64,000 bases of DNA from Hymenobacter sp. 5317J-9 (GTDB lineage: Bacteria; Bacteroidota; Bacteroidia; Cytophagales; Hymenobacteraceae). Every line of letters starts with the position of its first letter. The first letter of the stretch is position 1. The translations under genes were made by a program, and so were the position numbers. The stretch is from positions 930,001 through 994,000 of the forward strand of contig NZ_CP095050.1 of the NCBI RefSeq assembly GCF_022921075.1. The letters are read 5' to 3'. The notes under the pieces are model-generated. The model saw nothing but the letters and a program-made list of their open reading frames with translations. It did no database searches and had not been told where the DNA came from. Positions 39,661 to 48,149 of this stretch are shown piece after piece.

Positions 39661-40713
39661 ATGTTCCTGAAAACCCCCTCTGCTGCTGATTCTCCACTCG
39701 GGCCGCGCCCCGCCGGGGTTGCCTCTAGCGCAGGCCCCGCCGGCAGCGACCCCGGTGCCGTGGGCGCCGCCGACGAAACCGCCTCGCTGGAAGCGGCCGA
39801 AGCCATGGCCGTGCCCGCGCCAGCCGTCACCACGCCCGTGGCGTGGGTGCTGCTGCTGGTGCTGGCGTCCATCTGGGGCACGTCGTTTATCCTGATGAAG
39901 AAGGGGCTGGTGGTATTTTCGGCCATGGAGTTGGGCGCCACTCGTGTCACGGTAGCGGCCCTGTTGCTGCTGCCGTTTGCCCTGCGCCACGTGGGTCGCG
40001 TAGAGCGCAGTCGCTTCAAGTGGCTGGCCCTGAGTGGCATGGTGGGCACGTTTATTCCGGCTTTTCTTTTTGCTTATGCCGAAACCAAGCTGGCTTCGGG
40101 GCTGGCGGGCGTGCTCAATGCCCTCACGGTGGTGTTCACCCTGCTGGTGGGCGCCCTGTTGTTTGGGCAGCGGCTCACGGGCCTGCGGGTGCTGGGCATC
40201 ACGCTGGGGCTGGTGGGCACGGTGGTGATGCTGCTGCTGGGCGGCAGCGGCGGCGCCGAAACCCCAACGGGCGAGGGCAATGCGTGGTACGGCATCTACA
40301 TCCTCATTGCCACCATGGGCTATGGCTTGAGCGTCAACGTTATCAAGCACAAGCTGGGCGGCATGACGCCGGTGGCCGTCACCTCGGTGCTGCTGCTGCT
40401 CATTGGCGGGCCGGCCCTGGCGTACCTGCTGCTGGGCACTGGCTTTTTACACAAGTTATCTACCGTGCCGGGGGCCTGGGCTGCCTTTGGCTACATCGCG
40501 CTGCTGGCCACTATGAGCACAGCCGTGGCCATGGTGCTGTTCAACAAGCTCATTCAGCAGTCCACGGCGCTGTTTGCCTCGTCCAGCACCTACCTCATTC
40601 CCATCGTGGCCCTGGCCTGGGGCGCCCTCGACGGCGAGGCGTTCAACCTCTGGCACTTCGCCGGCATGGTGGTTATTCTGGCCGGCGTGCTCATTATCCA
40701 CCGGGCCAACTAG
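39661..40713 (+). CDS. EamA/DMT-family exporter
   Basis: The 350-residue protein has ten hydrophobic segments in two five-helix EamA repeats. Repeat 1 starts VLLLVLASIWGTSFILMKKGL and ends near TGLRVLGITLGLVGTVVMLLLGG; repeat 2 begins with GIYILIATMGYGLSVNVI. Such drug/metabolite transporters export amino acids or metabolites; the substrate is unknown. A 55-residue Ala/Pro-rich N-terminal extension precedes the first helix. The TACCTTTG element just upstream supports ATG 39661. Confidence 0.85.
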   Translation: MFLKTPSAADSPLGPRPAGVASSAGPAGSDPGAVGAADETASLEAAEAMAVPAPAVTTPVAWVLLLVLASIWGTSFILMKKGLVVFSAMELGATRVTVAALLLLPFALRHVGRVERSRFKWLALSGMVGTFIPAFLFAYAETKLASGLAGVLNALTVVFTLLVGALLFGQRLTGLRVLGITLGLVGTVVMLLLGGSGGAETPTGEGNAWYGIYILIATMGYGLSVNVIKHKLGGMTPVAVTSVLLLLIGGPALAYLLLGTGFLHKLSTVPGAWAAFGYIALLATMSTAVAMVLFNKLIQQSTALFASSSTYLIPIVALAWGALDGEAFNLWHFAGMVVILAGVLIIHRAN

Positions 40714-40731
40714 ATAGAATAAATACTTAGT

Positions 40732-40823
40732 ACGTCATGCAGAGCGCAGCGAAGCATCTTTACCTTAATACTAAATCAGATTAGTTGTGCGGTAAAGATG
40801 CTTCGCTGCGCTCTGCATGACGT
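40732..40823. repeat. REPIN-like paired palindrome, copy 10, beside the RAYT gene
   Basis: ACGTCATGCAGAGCGCAGCG and its complement flank a spacer of about 35 bp. It ends 19 bp from the stop codon of the RAYT transposase. Confidence 0.9.
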
Positions 40824-40842
40824 TCTTCTATTTTCCTGCCTT

Positions 40843-41388
40843 TCAGTCATTCACATACGGCCACTCCTGGAACCGCGCGGGCAGGCCGGCCTGCCGGGCG
40901 TTGCCGCGCACGTAGGCCAGCAGGCGGATGAGCTCGGCTTCGTCCTGCACCTCGTATTCGTGCCAGCCCACCTGCCAGAACTCGGCTTCGGGCGGGAGTT
41001 TGGGGCGCACCAGGCGGCGGCAGGCGGTGCCGGTGCGCAGGTGCAGCAGGTCGATGGCTTTGGCGAAGGAGAGCGGGCTGGTGGCGGGCAGGTGCAGCAC
41101 AAGATGAGCGTGATTGGGCAAAATGGCGAAGCCGTGCACCACGAAGCCGGTTTCTTCCAGCATCAGGATTTCACCGGCCAGTACTTCGGCCATTTTCTCG
41201 TGGTCGAAGTAGCGCGGGCCGATGGGGGCGCGGTCAAGCACGGCGTCGAACCGGGCAAAGAACTGCTTTTGGGCCCGGCGGTGCTCGGTGCCGGCTTCGA
41301 GGGACCGGCGGTGTTCGGCCTTGAGCTCGCGGGCGGTGGCGGCCGGCACAGTGCCGTGCAGGCGCAGGGTGAGGAGGCTGGTGGGCAT
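40843..41388 (-). CDS. REP-associated tyrosine transposase (RAYT, Y1/HUH type)
   Basis: The 181-residue protein belongs to the IS200/IS605-like Y1 nuclease superfamily. The HUH metal-binding motif is ILPNHAHLVL with His 93 and His 95. The candidate nucleophile is Tyr 159 in AYVRGNARQAGL, matching the YxxxNPxxAGL block of RAYT proteins. RAYTs cut and join single-stranded REP hairpins and are domesticated rather than flanked by IS ends. The nearest palindrome is 19 bp from its stop codon, and eleven related copies occur elsewhere in the window. No target or trans activity is demonstrated by the sequence. Confidence 0.85.
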   Translation of the reverse strand: MPTSLLTLRLHGTVPAATARELKAEHRRSLEAGTEHRRAQKQFFARFDAVLDRAPIGPRYFDHEKMAEVLAGEILMLEETGFVVHGFAILPNHAHLVLHLPATSPLSFAKAIDLLHLRTGTACRRLVRPKLPPEAEFWQVGWHEYEVQDEAELIRLLAYVRGNARQAGLPARFQEWPYVND

Positions 41389-41895
41389 GGCGGCGCGCCG
41401 CGGCAGAAAGTTTTTGTGAAAGATTGGCCTCTTCGAGGGCGAGGACGACAGAGAATTAGCTGAAGCGGGAGAGGAAACGGTTTTCTGGCGCCCACGGCCT
41501 TACCCGCGGCGGGCGCGGGGCTGGCCCGTGGGCAGGACGAGGCCGGCGGGTTGGCGCGGGCGTTTGAAGCGGCCGCTGGTATGGGAGTTATTGCGGTTCT
41601 TAGGGCACCAAAAAGCTGGTTTGCCGTAATTCCGAAAGGCAGCTGCGCTGTTTGCGGCCACGAAGGCTTTCGGCTGAGGCATAAGGGTCAGTAAGTTATG
41701 TGAACGTTGCTCCGGCGGGAGAAGGCGCGTCGCGTTTTCGGCCGCGGTTCGCAAATAAAGCCGACCTGCTGCTTTCCACCGCGGCCCGGGCTGGCCTGGC
41801 CTGGCCTGGCCTGGCCTTGTGGTCACCGTTTTACGGCCTTGCCGCCAGCCCTACGTTCTGTCCTCTTCTTCCCGGAGACTAGCCCTCCTCGCTGC
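41389..41895. other. Intergenic region between RAYT and the response regulator
   Basis: About 500 bp with no supported gene. It contains GC-rich stretches and a CTGGC tandem repeat (41791-41816). Short open frames here lack family patterns and start with TTG. No REPIN copy or promoter octamer was recognised. Confidence 0.6.
41791..41816 (+). repeat. Pentanucleotide tandem repeat (CTGGC)x5
   Basis: Five perfect copies of CTGGC, 80 bp upstream of the response-regulator ATG. Changes in copy number would alter the promoter or leader spacing. Confidence 0.8.
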
Positions 41896-42288
41896 ATGCA
41901 CACCCTTCTCATCGACGACGACCCCATCGGCGTTTTTCTTACCGAGCGCCTGCTCCGACGCGAAGCCTTTTCCGAGGACATTGTCGTGCTGAGCACTGCC
42001 GGCGAGGCCCTGGCTTTTTTCCAGCAGGCTGCCCCCGACGAATTGCCCCGCGTAGTGTTCCTGGACCTGAACATGCCCGCGATGGACGGCTGGGAGCTGC
42101 TGACGGCGCTGCGGCCCCTGGCCGACCGCCTGCGCGGCCGCTGCCGCTTCTACATCCTCACGTCGTCGCTGGCCCAGGCCGATGCGGCCCGCGTGGACGA
42201 GTTTGAGCTGGTAGCCGGCCTGCTCCGCAAACCCATCGACGGCGAGCAGATTCGCTGGGTGCGCGCGCAGCTGGAGCAGCCCTCGTAG
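41896..42288 (+). CDS. Single-domain response regulator
   Basis: The 130-residue protein is a stand-alone receiver: the acidic pair in LLIDDDPIGVFL, phospho-acceptor Asp in VVFLDLNMPAMDGWELL, Thr/Ser in ILTSSL, and Lys in LLRKPID. It has no DNA-binding output domain, so it must act through protein contacts or a phosphorelay. ATG 41896 follows from the start of the fold. It is convergent with the PAS histidine kinase, its probable cognate kinase. Confidence 0.9.
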   Translation: MHTLLIDDDPIGVFLTERLLRREAFSEDIVVLSTAGEALAFFQQAAPDELPRVVFLDLNMPAMDGWELLTALRPLADRLRGRCRFYILTSSLAQADAARVDEFELVAGLLRKPIDGEQIRWVRAQLEQPS

Positions 42289-42308
42289 CCCTCGTAAGGA
42301 CCGGGGGC

Positions 42309-43412
42309 TTACTCGGCGGCGCCGGGGGCGTTGGGCAGCTCGATGTAGAAGGTGGTGCCTTTGTGCTCCTGGCTGTCGAACCAGATGCGGCCGTTGTGCA
42401 GCTGCACTATCGTGTGGATGAGGTGCATGCCCAGGCCGGTGGTTTTTTCGCCGCGAAGGCCCGGCCGCCGGGCTTTGGTGAAACGGTCGAACAACACCGG
42501 GTGCAGCCGCTCGGGGATGCCGATGCCGTCGTCGGCCACCGAAATGAGGACGTGTTCGGCGCGCTGCTCCACCGACACGGCAATGCGTCCGCCCTCGCCC
42601 GTGAACTTGATGGCGTTGGACAGCAGGTTGTTGATGACCTGCAGGAACTTGTTGTGGTCGATTTCGACGTAAATCGACGGGCGCGAGGTTTCGAACGAAA
42701 ACCACTTGGCCACCAGGTACTCGTTTTTCTGGTAGGTTTCCATCACCTGGCGCAGCTCGGCGGCCAGGTCCACGCGCGTGCGCTTCAGCTCCACGCTAGC
42801 CGAGCCCATGAACTCGCCATCCACGAAATCGCGGATGAGGTTCACGCTGTCGCGGCAGGTGTCCTGCATCACGCGTATCATGTTCTGCACCTGCGGGTCG
42901 TTTAGGGCCTGGGTTTTCTCTTCCAGAAAATCGGCCAGCTGGCGCAGCATGTTGAAGGGGCCGGCCAGGTCGTGCGACAGGATTTCGAGCGTCGTGTTTT
43001 TCTTGGCCATATACAGGTCCGCGTTGCGCAGGTATTCCTGCTCCACGGTCACGTCCTGCACCGAGCCCGTGAGCAGCTCCTGGCCGTCGGCGGCGGTGGC
43101 GCGGCGGGCCTGCACGGCCAGCCAGCGCAGGGGCCGGTCGGGCCCGGGCTGCAGGCGCAGCAGCAGGTCGTCGCGCAGCTCGCCCGAGGCCAGGTCGACG
43201 AAGCATTCGCGGGCATAGGCCTGGTCGTCGACGGGCAGCAGGCCCAGCAGGTGCGGCAGGTCAGCGTCTATGTTCTCGCGGCGCCGGTCCGGAAACAGCT
43301 GCTCGTAGGAAGGGCTCAGGTAAAGAATTTTGCCCGCGCTGATGCTGTAAATGAAAAAAGTTTGCCGGCTGCCTTCGAGCAAATGCTGAAACAAATCCGG
43401 GGGAGTAAGCAT
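42309..43412 (-). CDS. PAS-domain sensor histidine kinase
   Basis: The 367-residue soluble kinase has an N-terminal PAS domain (about 10-125, with FFIYSISAGKILYLSPSYEQLF) and an H-box TTLEILSHDLAGPFNMLRQL with the phospho-acceptor His near 145. The HATPase region carries NNLLSNAIKFTGEGG, DDGIGIP and TTGLGMHLI. The HDLAGPF form of the H-box is slightly unusual. ATG 43412 is the start. It is convergent with the single-domain response regulator, 20 bp apart, which suggests a pair. Confidence 0.9.
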   Translation of the reverse strand: MLTPPDLFQHLLEGSRQTFFIYSISAGKILYLSPSYEQLFPDRRRENIDADLPHLLGLLPVDDQAYARECFVDLASGELRDDLLLRLQPGPDRPLRWLAVQARRATAADGQELLTGSVQDVTVEQEYLRNADLYMAKKNTTLEILSHDLAGPFNMLRQLADFLEEKTQALNDPQVQNMIRVMQDTCRDSVNLIRDFVDGEFMGSASVELKRTRVDLAAELRQVMETYQKNEYLVAKWFSFETSRPSIYVEIDHNKFLQVINNLLSNAIKFTGEGGRIAVSVEQRAEHVLISVADDGIGIPERLHPVLFDRFTKARRPGLRGEKTTGLGMHLIHTIVQLHNGRIWFDSQEHKGTTFYIELPNAPGAAE

Positions 43413-43915
43413 GGGAATGGGACAGAAAAGTCGCGGTGCGAAGGGCCCGGCCCCAACACCTAAAAGCCCGGGGTGGGGCGGCCAAGCCCGCAAGAAGGCC
43501 GAAATATACACCGTTTCACTCCGAGGCAGTCAACCCTGTTAGAAGCCGCCTGCATCGCAGTTACTCGGTGGGGCAAAGCCTGGTTTGGTCGGCGGTTGTT
43601 GACCCAGTGGCGGCTAAAATTATGAACGCACCGTGGGAAAACCGGCCGTGTCGCATTCGTCCAATACTATGTATTGCTTAATATATACTTTTGACTATGC
43701 TTTTTGCTGCTCCTTCCATCACGTCGAGGCCTTCGGACGATTGGCAAGGGAGAGGCAGGAAGTGACGCAGGTTGGTAGCGGCAGCAGGCTTATGAAGCGA
43801 CAGCATACCCTCATTCTTTAGTTGACCTAGCAGCCAGATGCCCCGGGAGTTGTGGCCCAGGACGCGCTGCATCCCCGCTCTTTTCTCTCCTTTTTCTGTT
43901 TAAAAGTCCTGTACC
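43413..43915. other. AT-richer intergenic region
   Basis: About 500 bp with no supported gene. An AT-rich core near 43660-43700 contains TACTTTTG (43686-43693), a possible -7 element for the secreted-protein gene. A short minus-strand frame at 43678-43872 has no recognisable family. Confidence 0.5.
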
Positions 43916-44362
43916 ATGAAAACTTCCTTGTTGCTCGTGGCCGCGCGTTTCGGCCGGCCGTTTGCCGCAGTCCTTCTCGGGGCTGCGCTTAGCCTTCTGG
44001 TTGCCAGCCCCAGCCAAGCCCAAACCTGCGACCAATGGGCCGGAGTTATCAAAATGACCGATTTGAGCTACCGGGTGTGGGCGTGCAACCCGGCTGCCAA
44101 ACAGGGCTACATCCAAATGATGGACGACAAAGGCACTGTGTACTTCGAGCAGTACAGCAAGGCTACGAATTTTGGGCGCAAGCTCAATCTTTGCGAACTG
44201 CCCAATGGCAAGTACACCATTCTGGTTAAAATCGGGTACGACGAACACCGGTTCAACGTGAACATGCAAAGCTCCTCGCGCCAATGGGCCGACGTGGTGG
44301 AGGAAAGCAAGCCCAACCAACGCCTCGTCACCATGGAAACCGGCTCAATGCCGATAAAATAG
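43916..44362 (+). CDS. Small secreted protein of unknown function
   Basis: The 148-residue product has an N-terminal signal sequence with a long hydrophobic core (AAVLLGAALSLLVAS, cleavage near SQAQ). The mature part of about 110 residues has three Cys and beta-strand patterns (GTVYFEQYSK, GKYTILVKIGYDEHRFNV). It resembles small periplasmic beta-sandwich proteins, but no family is recognised. A strong hairpin terminator follows about 75 bp downstream. Confidence 0.6.
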   Translation: MKTSLLLVAARFGRPFAAVLLGAALSLLVASPSQAQTCDQWAGVIKMTDLSYRVWACNPAAKQGYIQMMDDKGTVYFEQYSKATNFGRKLNLCELPNGKYTILVKIGYDEHRFNVNMQSSSRQWADVVEESKPNQRLVTMETGSMPIK

Positions 44363-44437
44363 CTGCTTCCCGTGTAGCGAGCCCTGCGTATGCCACAACT
44401 AGCCGGCTCGTTTCGTGGCAGCGTGGCCTGTAATTCT

Positions 44438-44485
44438 ACACAAACGAGGGCCTTGGCGAACACTCGCCAGGGCCCTCGTTTGTGT
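44438..44485. terminator. Bidirectional hairpin terminator
   Basis: ACACAAACGAGGGCC and GGCCCTCGTTTGTGT pair, with an inner TGGCGA/TCGCCA stem and a 4-nt loop. It lies between convergent genes and reads with A/T-rich flanks on both strands. Confidence 0.8.
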
Positions 44486-44514
44486 GCGCGGCCGGTGCCG
44501 GCAGGTTGCAGGAG

Positions 44515-46299
44515 CTACGCCAGCGCGGGCGGGGCCGCGGGCTGCCCCAGCTTGGAATTTTTGTAGCCGTAGGTGAAGTACACGGCCAGCCCAATCAGCA
44601 GCCACACAAAGAAGAGCGTCCAGTTGCTGATGCCGAGCTCCGTCATCAGGTACAGGTTGATGAGCAGGCCCAGCGTGGGCAGCAGCGACAGCTTTTTGCG
44701 GAAGGAGAGCACGCTCAGGGCCAGGCAGAACAGGAAGAACACCAGCGTGGGAATCTGGTGGGCAAAGCCGCCCGTCACCTTGCCGCTCACGGCGTCGCGC
44801 TGCAGCCAGCCGTGCTGGCCGCTGGCGTCGAGCCAGAACTCGTGGTTGCTGGCGGCGTTGTAGCGGATGACCAAGAAGGCGCCCACGGCCAGAATGAGCG
44901 GCACCAGCCACTGCCCGTTGATGTAGGGCACCTTGAATCGGGCCTCGGAACGGCCGTAGGGGTCGATGATGAGGATGCCGCCGCACACCAGCGCAAACGC
45001 GAACAGCGTGCCGATGCTGGTAAGGTCGACCACCAGGTCCATATTCAGAATAAGCGCCGGCACGGCCACGAAAAAGCCCGTGACGATGGTGGCAAACGAG
45101 GGCGTGTGAAACTTCGGGTGAATCTTGGAAAATACCTGCGGCAGCAGCCCGTCGCGGCTCATCGTGAGCCAGATGCGCGGCTGCCCCAGCTGAAACACGA
45201 GCAGTACCGAGGCCATGGCAAACACGGCGCTCACCGCCACCAAGCCCGAGAGGCGCGACAAGCCCACCTTGGCAAACACAAACGATAGCGGGTCGCCCAC
45301 GCCCAGCTCTTTGTAGGATACCATGCCCGTGAGCACCAGCGTGATAACCACGTACAGCACCGTGCAAATGATGAGGGCGTACATCATGGCCTTGGGCAGG
45401 TCGCGCTGCGGGTTTTTGCATTCCTCGGCTGTGGTGGAGATGGCGTCGAAGCCGATGTAGGCGAAAAACACCGCCGATACGCCCTTGAGCACGCCGCCCA
45501 CGCCGTTGGGGGCGAAGGGCGTCCAGTTGGCGGGCTGCACGTAGAACGCGCCCACCGCAATGACAATGAACACCACAATGAGCTTGAGCAGCACCAGCAG
45601 GTTCGACGCGTTTTTGCTTTCCTTGATGCCCACGTACACCAGCGCCGTGATGAGCACCGTGATGACGAAGGCCGGCAAATCGACCACCAGGTGGAAGCCG
45701 TTGAACAGCTCCGGCGCCTGCGTCCAAGCCTTGTAGCCGTCCATTTGGGCGGGCGTGGCTTCGGCCAAGGGCCGGCCGGCCTGCATGATGCTCATCACGG
45801 CCTCGTAGCCGGCGTGCCCGGTTTGGGTGCCCATGGTGAGCCACAGCGGCAGGTGAATGCCAATGCCATCGAGCAGCCCAGTGAAGTAGTCGGACCAGGA
45901 AATGGCCACCACGATGTTGCCCACCGCATATTCCATGATGAGCGCCCACCCGATAATCCAGGCCGCCAGCTCGCCAAACGAGGCGTAGGCGTAGGTGTAG
46001 GCCGAGCCGCTAACCGGAATGGTGGCCGCAAACTGCGCGTAGCACAGCGCCGAAAACGCGCAGGCCACGGCCGTGAACACAAACAGCAGCGACACGGCCG
46101 GGCCACCGTCGAGGCTGGCCTTGCCAATGGTGCTGAAAATGCCGGCCCCAATGATGGCCGCAATGCCCAGCGCCGTGAGGTCGCGCACGGTGAGGTGGCG
46201 GGCCAGGCCGCCGGCGGAAGGCCCTTCGTGGTCGGCGGGTGGGTTTTGGAGGATGGCCGCAATGGTCTTGCGGCGGAAAAGAGACTTGTCGGAGCTCAT
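44515..46299 (-). CDS. APC-family (cationic) amino-acid permease
   Basis: The 594-residue protein has 12-14 hydrophobic helices in the APC order: DLTALGIAAIIGAGIFSTIG in helix 1, SGSAYTYAYASFGELAAWIIGW in helix 3, and FFAYIGFDAISTTAEECKNPQRDLPKA, which is the CAT-type motif. Length and the C-terminal extra helices fit the cationic amino-acid transporter (CAT) subgroup. The ATG at 46299 starts MSSDKSLFRRK; the frame upstream is open but has no membrane signal. A strong hairpin terminator lies past the stop. Confidence 0.9.
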   Translation of the reverse strand: MSSDKSLFRRKTIAAILQNPPADHEGPSAGGLARHLTVRDLTALGIAAIIGAGIFSTIGKASLDGGPAVSLLFVFTAVACAFSALCYAQFAATIPVSGSAYTYAYASFGELAAWIIGWALIMEYAVGNIVVAISWSDYFTGLLDGIGIHLPLWLTMGTQTGHAGYEAVMSIMQAGRPLAEATPAQMDGYKAWTQAPELFNGFHLVVDLPAFVITVLITALVYVGIKESKNASNLLVLLKLIVVFIVIAVGAFYVQPANWTPFAPNGVGGVLKGVSAVFFAYIGFDAISTTAEECKNPQRDLPKAMMYALIICTVLYVVITLVLTGMVSYKELGVGDPLSFVFAKVGLSRLSGLVAVSAVFAMASVLLVFQLGQPRIWLTMSRDGLLPQVFSKIHPKFHTPSFATIVTGFFVAVPALILNMDLVVDLTSIGTLFAFALVCGGILIIDPYGRSEARFKVPYINGQWLVPLILAVGAFLVIRYNAASNHEFWLDASGQHGWLQRDAVSGKVTGGFAHQIPTLVFFLFCLALSVLSFRKKLSLLPTLGLLINLYLMTELGISNWTLFFVWLLIGLAVYFTYGYKNSKLGQPAAPPALA

Positions 46300-46416
46300 G
46301 AAAGGTGGGAGGAGCGGGTTTGAAGGGCAAAAGATAAAGCATAATGGCGGGGGCGTGTGCAATCGGGGCCGCGCGGGCATCAATCGGGCAAGCTCTTTCG
46401 CCTTCTTCCTCAGCCC

Positions 46417-47322
46417 ATGCGCCCCACCGTTTCCCTCACCGTTCCGCAGCCCTGCCACGAAAGCTGGGACGCCATGACTCCCGCCGCCCAGGGCCGCCAC
46501 TGTGCCGCCTGCCAGAAAACCGTGGTCGACTTCACCCTGAAAACCGATGCCGAGATACTGGCCTATCTGGCCACGGCCGCGGGCGGCCCCACCTGCGGGC
46601 GCTTCGCGGCGGGGCAGCTGAAGCGGCCGTTGCAGCGCGCCGTTCCGGCTGCCCCAATGGCTCGGTGGCGGGCCTGGCTGGCGGCGGCCGTGGCCGTGTG
46701 GGGCGTGCGCGAAGCGGTGGGCACGAGTGCGCAGGCACAGACGCCGCAGGAATGGCGGGCCCGCTACTGGGGCGGCCCGGTGCCCGCTGCGCCGATGCAG
46801 AAGCCTCGCAAGACACCAGCGGCCGAAGCAAAAACCGCAGGCGCGCAGCCCATCAGCCACGCGGCAAGTCAGGAAGCCACCACCGGGGCACCGATGCTAA
46901 TGTCGTCCTTCCCGGACCAGCTGCCGCCGCAGCCCCTCGCGTCGCTCGTGCTGCGGGGTTTGGTGACTGATTCTATCAGTGGCGAGCCTATTCCCGGCGT
47001 GACGGTACTGATTAATGGTACCACCGTGGGTACCAGCACCGACAAGGACGGCTTATACAGCCTAGCTGTGCCGACGGAGCTGGCCAGCAAAAAGGGACTG
47101 GAAGTGAAAGTTGCCTCCGTTGGGTTTGTCTCGCAGTTTCGGACAGTAGCAACTCAATCCGGCATGCCCATGAACTTCCGACTGCAAGCCGACATGAAGA
47201 CTCTGGGCGAGGTGGTAATAGCGGGTGGCTTCATGGTTTCCGCCATGCCGCCCGCGCCCTGGCACCCGCGGGCGCTGTGGGGCTGGGGCAAGTATTGGGT
47301 CATGCGGCCGTTTCGGCGGTAG
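46417..47322 (+). CDS. Membrane protein with N-terminal Cys motif and carboxypeptidase-like domain
   Basis: The 301-residue protein starts at ATG 46417. Residues 1-70 have a conserved pattern seen in Hymenobacter-type proteins: PCHESWDAM, GRHCAACQKTVVDFT and a later Cys in GPTCGRFAAG. A single hydrophobic segment follows at about 85-105. The C-terminal part (about 185-270) is a carboxypeptidase-regulatory-like beta sandwich (LRGLVTDSISGEPIPGVTVLI). The topology suggests a cytoplasmic metal-binding head and an extracytoplasmic tail. Function is unknown. Confidence 0.65.
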   Translation: MRPTVSLTVPQPCHESWDAMTPAAQGRHCAACQKTVVDFTLKTDAEILAYLATAAGGPTCGRFAAGQLKRPLQRAVPAAPMARWRAWLAAAVAVWGVREAVGTSAQAQTPQEWRARYWGGPVPAAPMQKPRKTPAAEAKTAGAQPISHAASQEATTGAPMLMSSFPDQLPPQPLASLVLRGLVTDSISGEPIPGVTVLINGTTVGTSTDKDGLYSLAVPTELASKKGLEVKVASVGFVSQFRTVATQSGMPMNFRLQADMKTLGEVVIAGGFMVSAMPPAPWHPRALWGWGKYWVMRPFRR

Positions 47323-47330
47323 GTGAAGCG

Positions 47331-47969
47331 TTAAAATTGGTAGTCTAACGTGAGCAGGCCGTGAACCATCGAACCCGGGCTGAAACCCATATACCAACCA
47401 AAATCCGGGCCCAGAAAAGCAGATTCCTGCCTGTAAACACTGGTGTCATAATCGGGTTGCGGACGTGGATTGCCCCGAAATCCCAACAGTGCATTGCCGA
47501 GCAGTCGCCCATTGGTGGCTCGGCGCAATACGGTGCGCCGATACCCGAGCCCAATGCCGCCACCAAAACTTGTGGTGCGGTAATGATAGGCCACGTACTG
47601 CTTGGTTTTAATGTTTACCACGTTTGCCGTCTGCTGGAAATCGAGGATGCTGAGCTGGAATTGGAAGTACAACCCACCCGGAAATTGCTGGGTCAGGAAG
47701 CGGCGATAGTAAACTGAGGCTTGCTCTCCCCGGTATTCGCTCAGCGCACCGTAGTGGTAGCTGGCGTGCACGCCCACCGAGCTGCTTTGGCCCGTGCGGT
47801 GCTCGTAGCCCAGCTGTGTTTTGTATAAAAGCTCAACGGGCGAAATTGAAACGATGTTGGCCCGGGGCGCCGGTGGCTCAGCGGGAGTTTGCGCTTGCAC
47901 GGCTCCGCGGCCCAATAGCAGCAAGGCCAGTCCACGCTGGAGGCATAAAAGGCGTTGGCATGCTTGCAT
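47331..47969 (-). CDS. Outer-membrane beta-barrel-like protein
   Basis: The 212-residue product starts at ATG 47969 with a signal peptide (LALLLLGRGAVQAQ). The mature part has alternating strands with aromatic ends (LLYKTQLGYEHRT, YYRRFLTQQFPGGLYFQFQLS) and a terminal hydrophobic Phe (LLTLDYQF), as in small outer-membrane barrels. It is convergent with the carboxypeptidase-like gene. A longer TTG start at 48020 is possible. Function is unknown. Confidence 0.65.
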   Translation of the reverse strand: MQACQRLLCLQRGLALLLLGRGAVQAQTPAEPPAPRANIVSISPVELLYKTQLGYEHRTGQSSSVGVHASYHYGALSEYRGEQASVYYRRFLTQQFPGGLYFQFQLSILDFQQTANVVNIKTKQYVAYHYRTTSFGGGIGLGYRRTVLRRATNGRLLGNALLGFRGNPRPQPDYDTSVYRQESAFLGPDFGWYMGFSPGSMVHGLLTLDYQF

Positions 47970-48149
47970 GGCTTGAATTACAAGATGAATGCATTGGGTA
48001 ATCAAATAAAAAATTGGCAAATAAGGACTTTTGCCAGCTGGGGTGCGCTGACACCAATGGTTCTACAGCGCCCGGCAGGGCCATTTGCAGCGCGGTAAAA
48101 AGGACTTTACACCCAAACCTTTCGGCCCCAAAAAGCCTTAAAGCAGGGT

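Noticed and set aside
41707-41895. Response regulator extended upstream to 41707
   Set aside because: The extension starts with TTG, runs through the CTGGC tandem repeat and has no conserved sequence; the receiver fold begins at ATG 41896.
43678-43872. A 64-residue minus-strand frame in the 43.5-43.9 kb gap
   Set aside because: No domain pattern, no promoter, and it overlaps only AT-rich intergenic DNA.
46300-46860. Amino-acid permease extended upstream to 46860
   Set aside because: The extension runs opposite the divergent gene starting at 46417 and lacks membrane-protein sequence; the ATG at 46299 fits the family.
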